This document shows positions 7,186 through 10,320 of a stretch of 10,320 nucleotides of DNA, piece by piece. The translations under genes were made by a program, and so were the position numbers. This DNA is from an uncultured Acidimicrobiales bacterium. GTDB lineage: Bacteria; Actinomycetota; Acidimicrobiia; Acidimicrobiales; SZUA-35. The stretch spans positions 1 through 10,320 of the forward strand of contig CALLIQ010000726.1 of assembly GCA_938008925.1 (NCBI GenBank). Reading direction: 5' to 3'. Each line of letters opens with the position of its first letter. The first letter of the stretch is position 1. Under the pieces are notes generated by a model. That model did no database searches. It was not told where the DNA came from and was given only the letters and a program-made list of their open reading frames with translations.

Positions 7186-7953
7186 ATGACCAAGGTCTTC
7201 GTGCACGGCAACCCAGAAACCGCAGCGGTTTGGAATGATCTCGTCGCAGCGCTGAACGAGCGAGGTGTCGACGACATCGTCTGCCTGTCGCCACCCGGTT
7301 TCGGTGCGCCCGTGCCCGATGGGTGGGACGCTCTGCCGTCGTCCTACGTCACGTGGCTCGCAGGTCAACTGCGGGCGTTGGCCGCGAACGGCGACGAACC
7401 GATCGACTTGGTCGGCCACGACTGGGGCGCCGGACACGTGCTCGGCCTCGCTGCGGCACATCCCGAGCTCATCCGCTCGTGGGCCAGCGACTGCGTCGGC
7501 CTCGTCCACCCCGACTACGAGTGGCACGACGCAGCGAAGACGTGGCAGACACCGGGTGAAGGCGAGGCATACGTCGAGGGGATGGCGGCGACGCCGAAGG
7601 CCGACCTGACCGAGCTCTACGTCAGCCTCGGACTCTCCCCCGACATCGCGGCGGAGATGGCCGAGGGCATGAACGCCGACATGGGGCGCTGCATTCTCGA
7701 CCTCTACCGAGCTGCGGTGCCGCCGGCGCTGACCGACCTCGGTGAACGGCTCGAAGCGGCCGACTCGAGGCCCTGTCTCGTCATCGACGCGACCGACGAC
7801 CCCTACGTCTCCACCGAGTTGGGCAAGGCGGGCGTTGCTCGCTTCGGTGCTGAGCACCTCGAACTCAAGGGCCAGGGCCACTGGTGGATGGCCAGCGCGC
7901 CGGGCGAGGCCGCCGACGGCTTGGTCGCCTTCTGGAACGGACTGGACGCCTGA
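7186..7953 (+). CDS. Alpha/beta hydrolase with Asp nucleophile (dehalogenase/epoxide hydrolase type)
   Basis: This 255-aa hydrolase has an Asp rather than Ser nucleophile. HGNPE is at 7-11, the elbow is GHDWGAG (77-83) with Asp79 and Trp80, the acid is probably Asp204 or Asp205 (DATDDPYV), and His232 lies in GQGHWW. An HDW elbow is shared by haloalkane dehalogenases, fluoroacetate dehalogenases and epoxide hydrolases. The Asn8 after HG and Trp80 would suit halide binding, but neither rules out an epoxide hydrolase. At 255 aa it is shorter than the usual 290-310, because it starts right at the oxyanion strand. I use ATG 7186; an in-frame ATG at 7102 would overlap the previous gene by 68 bp and add no family-like sequence. 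The Shine-Dalgarno is weak, suggesting translational coupling. Its stop overlaps the next start. Confidence 0.85.
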   Translation: MTKVFVHGNPETAAVWNDLVAALNERGVDDIVCLSPPGFGAPVPDGWDALPSSYVTWLAGQLRALAANGDEPIDLVGHDWGAGHVLGLAAAHPELIRSWASDCVGLVHPDYEWHDAAKTWQTPGEGEAYVEGMAATPKADLTELYVSLGLSPDIAAEMAEGMNADMGRCILDLYRAAVPPALTDLGERLEAADSRPCLVIDATDDPYVSTELGKAGVARFGAEHLELKGQGHWWMASAPGEAADGLVAFWNGLDA

Positions 7954-8699
7954 TGCGCCTCGTTCCGCTCGAGATCGGCAAGCTGAACTCCGCTCGCTCG
8001 ATCATCGACGGCGGTGAGGGCATGCTCCCGTTCCCGATCCCCAGTTGGCTCATCGAGCACGAACATGGACTGGTGCTGTTCGACACCGGGCTCCACGTCG
8101 ATCTCCAGAGCTCGACCGACCGGATCGGCCCCTCGGCGACGTTCTTCGATCCCGACTTCAGCCCGGGAGAGGAGCTCACCGCCCGTTTGGAGCAACGAGG
8201 CATCCGCACGACCGACATCACGCACATGGTGTTCAGCCATCTGCACTTCGATCACGCCGGGGGCACCGTCGAGATCCCCGATGCCCGCATCGTGTTGCAG
8301 GGAGCGGAGTGGGATGCAGCCCACGAATCGAAATACATCGAGCGCAACATCTACAACCCGGATGACTTCGATCATGGCCACGACGTCGAGACCATCGATG
8401 GTGAGCACGATCTGTTCGGCGATGGCCTGGTCACCTGCATTCCGACGCCGGGCCACACACCCGGGCACCAGTCGTTGCGGCTCGAGCTCGAATCGGGGCC
8501 GGTCGTCCTCACCGGCGATTGCGTCTACACCGAGGCGATGATGGACGACATGGCCGTGCCGAAGTTCGGCCACGACACCGATCTCCAAGTCGCTTCGATG
8601 CGGGAGCTGGCTCGTCTGCGCGACGAGGACGGCTGCCGCCTGCTCTTCGGTCACGACGAAGACCAGTTCCGGTCACTGCCCACCGAGGGACTGGTCTGA
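7953..8699 (+). CDS. Metallo-beta-lactamase-fold lactonase, N-acyl homoserine lactonase (AiiA-like)
   Basis: This 248-aa dinuclear-metal hydrolase is predicted to open a lactone ring. The start ATG 7953 shares its A with the TGA of the upstream gene, so translation is coupled. The metal motif SHLHFDHAGG (95-104) supplies His96, His98, Asp100 and His101. His168 lies in PGHTPGHQS, Asp189 in LTGDCVYT and His234 in FGHDEDQF. These match AiiA His104, His106, Asp108, His109, His169, Asp191 and His235 as I remember them. Tyr192 matches AiiA Tyr194, the residue that contacts the lactone carbonyl. Length is also the same as AiiA. Quorum quenching is one role, but the operon with two alpha/beta hydrolases and the absence of luxI/luxR genes make catabolic lactone opening equally likely. 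Confidence 0.88.
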   Translation: MRLVPLEIGKLNSARSIIDGGEGMLPFPIPSWLIEHEHGLVLFDTGLHVDLQSSTDRIGPSATFFDPDFSPGEELTARLEQRGIRTTDITHMVFSHLHFDHAGGTVEIPDARIVLQGAEWDAAHESKYIERNIYNPDDFDHGHDVETIDGEHDLFGDGLVTCIPTPGHTPGHQSLRLELESGPVVLTGDCVYTEAMMDDMAVPKFGHDTDLQVASMRELARLRDEDGCRLLFGHDEDQFRSLPTEGLV

Positions 8700-8717
8700 C
8701 ACCGCGTCTGACACCGC
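8694..8717 (+). repeat. Perfect 12-bp tandem duplication across the lactonase stop codon
   Basis: GTCTGACACCGC is repeated exactly twice, at 8694-8705 and 8706-8717. The first copy carries the last Val codon and TGA of the lactonase, and the second repeats an in-frame TGA. A recent slippage event is the simplest explanation. Confidence 0.75.
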
Positions 8718-8724
8718 AACATTG

Positions 8725-8747
8725 GACGGGCGGCACCGCCGGCCGTC
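8725..8747. terminator. Candidate bidirectional terminator hairpin
   Basis: GACGG (8725-8729) pairs with CCGTC (8743-8747), and the inner GCGG/CCGC (8730-8733 with 8736-8739) also pairs, giving a GC-rich stem with a 3-nt bulge. It lies between the convergent lactonase and DUF1330 genes, where a shared terminator is expected. There is no T-run, so this rests mainly on position. Confidence 0.35.
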
Positions 8748-8758
8748 GCAGGTGACCG

Positions 8759-9055
8759 CTAGAGCAGCGGGACGATCGCCTCGGTGATCGTGTCGGTCGT
8801 CGCCAAGCGGATCGCCTTGGCTTCTGCGTAATCGGGCTCTTCGAGCCATGCCTTGGCCGCGTCTGCGTCCGGGAACGTGAGGCCGACCGCGGCTGCGGTG
8901 CCCTCACCGCGAACCACCTCCGGTGCTCCGGCGAAGGTGATCGATCCACCGTGCTTTGCGATCGTGGCGCCGATCGTCGGCAAGCTCCCGGGGTTGTAGG
9001 CGGCAAAGCCCTCCGGGTCGGTGACGTTGTAGGTGATGAGCAACATGACGGCCAT
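8759..9055 (-). CDS. DUF1330 family small protein (dimeric alpha/beta barrel)
   Basis: This 98-aa protein fits the DUF1330 pattern: an N-terminal strand followed by VTDPEGFAAYN (11-21), a KHGGSITFAG segment (34-43), then EVVRGEGTAAAVGLTFPDADAAKAWLEEPDY (46-76). The last of these matches the family's usual FPS-A-A-A-W-SPEY motif. The fold is a ferredoxin-like dimeric barrel; no enzymatic function is established for most members. ATG 9055 is used, with only a weak Shine-Dalgarno; a second Met at codon 4 could also start it. It lies 36 nt downstream of the amidohydrolase on the same strand, so the two are probably co-transcribed. It has no signal peptide or membrane segment. Confidence 0.82.
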   Translation of the reverse strand: MAVMLLITYNVTDPEGFAAYNPGSLPTIGATIAKHGGSITFAGAPEVVRGEGTAAAVGLTFPDADAAKAWLEEPDYAEAKAIRLATTDTITEAIVPLL

Positions 9056-9091
9056 CGCCGCAACCTAGCCAGCCGTGATGAGCGGTTCGAA

Positions 9092-10320
9092 TCAGCTGCG
9101 GACGAGACGTCCAGGGCGCGCGCCGGTGAACTCGTCGTTCTCCCGCGTCACCTCGCCGGCCACGATCGTGGCCACGTAGCCCTCAGCCGCTTGCAACAGA
9201 CGGGTGCCTCCGGCGGGGAGGTCGGCGACGAGACGGGGTTCACGCAAGCGGAGGTTGGCGTGATCGATGACGTTGACGTCGGCTCGTTTGCCGACCTCGA
9301 GCACGCCTCGATCGGTGAAACCGAACAGGGCGGCGGTGTCGGCGGTCATCTTCTTGACCACCGTTTCGAGCGGGAGCGTTGGTCCGCGATGACGATCGCG
9401 CGCCCAATGGGTCAGCATCCAGGTGGGCGTCGAGGCGTCACAGATGAAGTTGGCGTGAGCGCCACCATCGGCCAACCCGAGCACCGCTGCCGGGTGGGTG
9501 AGCATCTCGTGGAGGGCATCGCCGTTGCCGTGGGCGTAGCCGAGGAACGGCATCATCAGCAGCGCCTCGCCGTCACGATCTCGCAGCCGTTCGTAAAACT
9601 CCTCGATGGGCTCGACACCGGCCGCCTCCGCCCTTCCGGCGATCGATGCTTCTGCGGTCGGCTCGTAATCGACGGGATCACCGAGCACGTACTGACGATC
9701 CCACGCATCGGCGACATGCGCCCGAAGCGGTTCGGTCTCTCGCAAGCGCTCGACCGCAGCGATCGACTCGGCGATCAGCCGAGCCTTCAGGTCGGGATCA
9801 CCCATCGCCTCGGCCTGCTCGGCGAACGAGAGTCCCCTCAACGGTGCGAAGCTCGGCATGTCGGCGAACCGGTGGCGGGTCGACAACCCGACGAGGATGC
9901 CGAATGGGCGCCCCGCGACCTGCGGAACCACCTGATGACCTTGATCTTGGGCCGCCTGGGAGAGCTCCATGAGCTCCTTCCAGTCGTCGGGGGCGAAGTT
10001 GTTCTGCAGCATGAGCCACGTGACCGGACGGCCGATGTCCTCCGCCAGCCGGCAGACCCAGTCGATCTCGACCTTTGGAGCGACGAGATCCTCACCGGCG
10101 ACGCCGGCCGGGGCCACCTCAAAGACGCCCTTCCCGGCTCGTGTGAGCGCCCGCCCGAGTGCGAAGAGCTCATCCTCGGCGGCATACGTGCCGGGCACCG
10201 GCTCGCCGTTCATCGCCCTGTGAGTAATCGTTCGGCTGGTCGAAAAGCCCATGGCTCCAGCCTCGACGGCCTCCTGCACGATGGTGGCCATCGCCGCGAT
10301 GTCGTCGGAGCTCGCCGCCT
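9092..10320 (-). CDS. Amidohydrolase, N-acyl-D-amino-acid deacylase-like, 5' end outside the window
   Basis: The frame is open to the right edge, and 408 C-terminal residues are visible of a family length near 570. Counting visible residues, GAMGFSTSRTITHRAMNG (about 21-38) is a hallmark of the D-aminoacylase-like amidohydrolase subfamily (Amidohydro_3). LADGGAHANFICDAS (about 282-296) carries the probable catalytic Asp and is followed by TWMLTHWARDR. The end of the protein has GVLEVGKRADVNVID, DLPAGG and TGARPGRLVR, the usual composite domain of imidazolonepropionase-like amidohydrolases. In the middle, where deacylases usually carry His metal ligands after a strand, I see WLMLQNN instead, so the metal site may be reduced. 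Likely chemistry is cleavage of an N-acyl or cyclic amide bond; the substrate is unknown. DUF1330 follows downstream. Confidence 0.85.
   Translation of the reverse strand, partial: AASSDDIAAMATIVQEAVEAGAMGFSTSRTITHRAMNGEPVPGTYAAEDELFALGRALTRAGKGVFEVAPAGVAGEDLVAPKVEIDWVCRLAEDIGRPVTWLMLQNNFAPDDWKELMELSQAAQDQGHQVVPQVAGRPFGILVGLSTRHRFADMPSFAPLRGLSFAEQAEAMGDPDLKARLIAESIAAVERLRETEPLRAHVADAWDRQYVLGDPVDYEPTAEASIAGRAEAAGVEPIEEFYERLRDRDGEALLMMPFLGYAHGNGDALHEMLTHPAAVLGLADGGAHANFICDASTPTWMLTHWARDRHRGPTLPLETVVKKMTADTAALFGFTDRGVLEVGKRADVNVIDHANLRLREPRLVADLPAGGTRLLQAAEGYVATIVAGEVTRENDEFTGARPGRLVRS

Noticed and set aside
6171..7277. 368-codon minus-strand open frame opposite the first hydrolase
   Set aside because: It overlaps the whole Ser hydrolase, whose HGGPG and GHSWG motifs prove the plus strand is coding. 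The antisense translation shows no domain.
7803..8654. 283-codon minus-strand open frame opposite the lactonase
   Set aside because: The plus strand encodes the complete metal motif set of an AiiA-like lactonase; the antisense product has no recognisable features.
7953..8699. Beta-lactamase conferring antibiotic resistance
   Set aside because: The arrangement of ligands, the AiiA-type Tyr192 and the absence of a signal peptide fit a cytoplasmic lactonase rather than a periplasmic beta-lactamase.
1..10320. CRISPR array, tRNA/rRNA gene, insertion sequence or defence island
   Set aside because: I found no spaced repeat array, no cloverleaf-like sequence, no transposase or integrase, and no recognisable defence protein on either strand.

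Overview
The window is GC-rich, almost entirely coding DNA with short intergenic gaps and no rRNA, tRNA, CRISPR array, transposase or phage gene. The strong G/C third-position bias, the MCC-type acyl-CoA carboxylase pair, several alpha/beta hydrolases and a D-aminoacylase-like amidohydrolase suggest a free-living, catabolically versatile actinobacterium, possibly of the Acidimicrobiia (Ilumatobacter-like). That placement is an inference from style, not from a marker gene.

Layout. (1) 1-3266, plus strand: the 3' part of a biotin-dependent acyl-CoA carboxylase beta subunit, then its biotin carboxylase/BCCP alpha subunit 13 nt downstream. (2) 3268-3313: a long near-perfect palindrome with a 9-bp core arm, looking like a REP/MITE-type element or a very strong terminator. 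(3) 3340-4200, plus: an APH-fold phosphotransferase-like protein. (4) 4215-6158, minus, convergent with (3): a flavoprotein monooxygenase closely resembling MobA, 3-hydroxybenzoate 4-hydroxylase, with the known substrate-pocket residues retained. (5) 6273-8699, plus, divergent from mobA: a tight three-gene hydrolase operon made of a Ser-nucleophile alpha/beta hydrolase (prolyl iminopeptidase-like), an Asp-nucleophile alpha/beta hydrolase (dehalogenase/epoxide-hydrolase type) and an AiiA-type metallo-beta-lactamase lactonase. The last two overlap by one base. (6) 8759-10320, minus: a DUF1330 small protein downstream of an amidohydrolase (N-acyl-D-amino-acid deacylase-like) that runs off the window.

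How the genes may work together. The acc pair would carboxylate an acyl-CoA, most likely 3-methylcrotonyl-CoA in leucine or isoprenoid breakdown. The MobA-like enzyme would feed protocatechuate into ring cleavage, although no ring-cleavage gene is visible here. The divergent hydrolase operon could open esters, lactones, epoxides or halides, so mobA plus the hydrolases form a plausible but unproven catabolic neighbourhood. No clearly new defence or mobile system is visible. The most unusual items are the 46-bp palindrome, the hydrolase-hydrolase-lactonase operon and two short repeat structures at gene ends.
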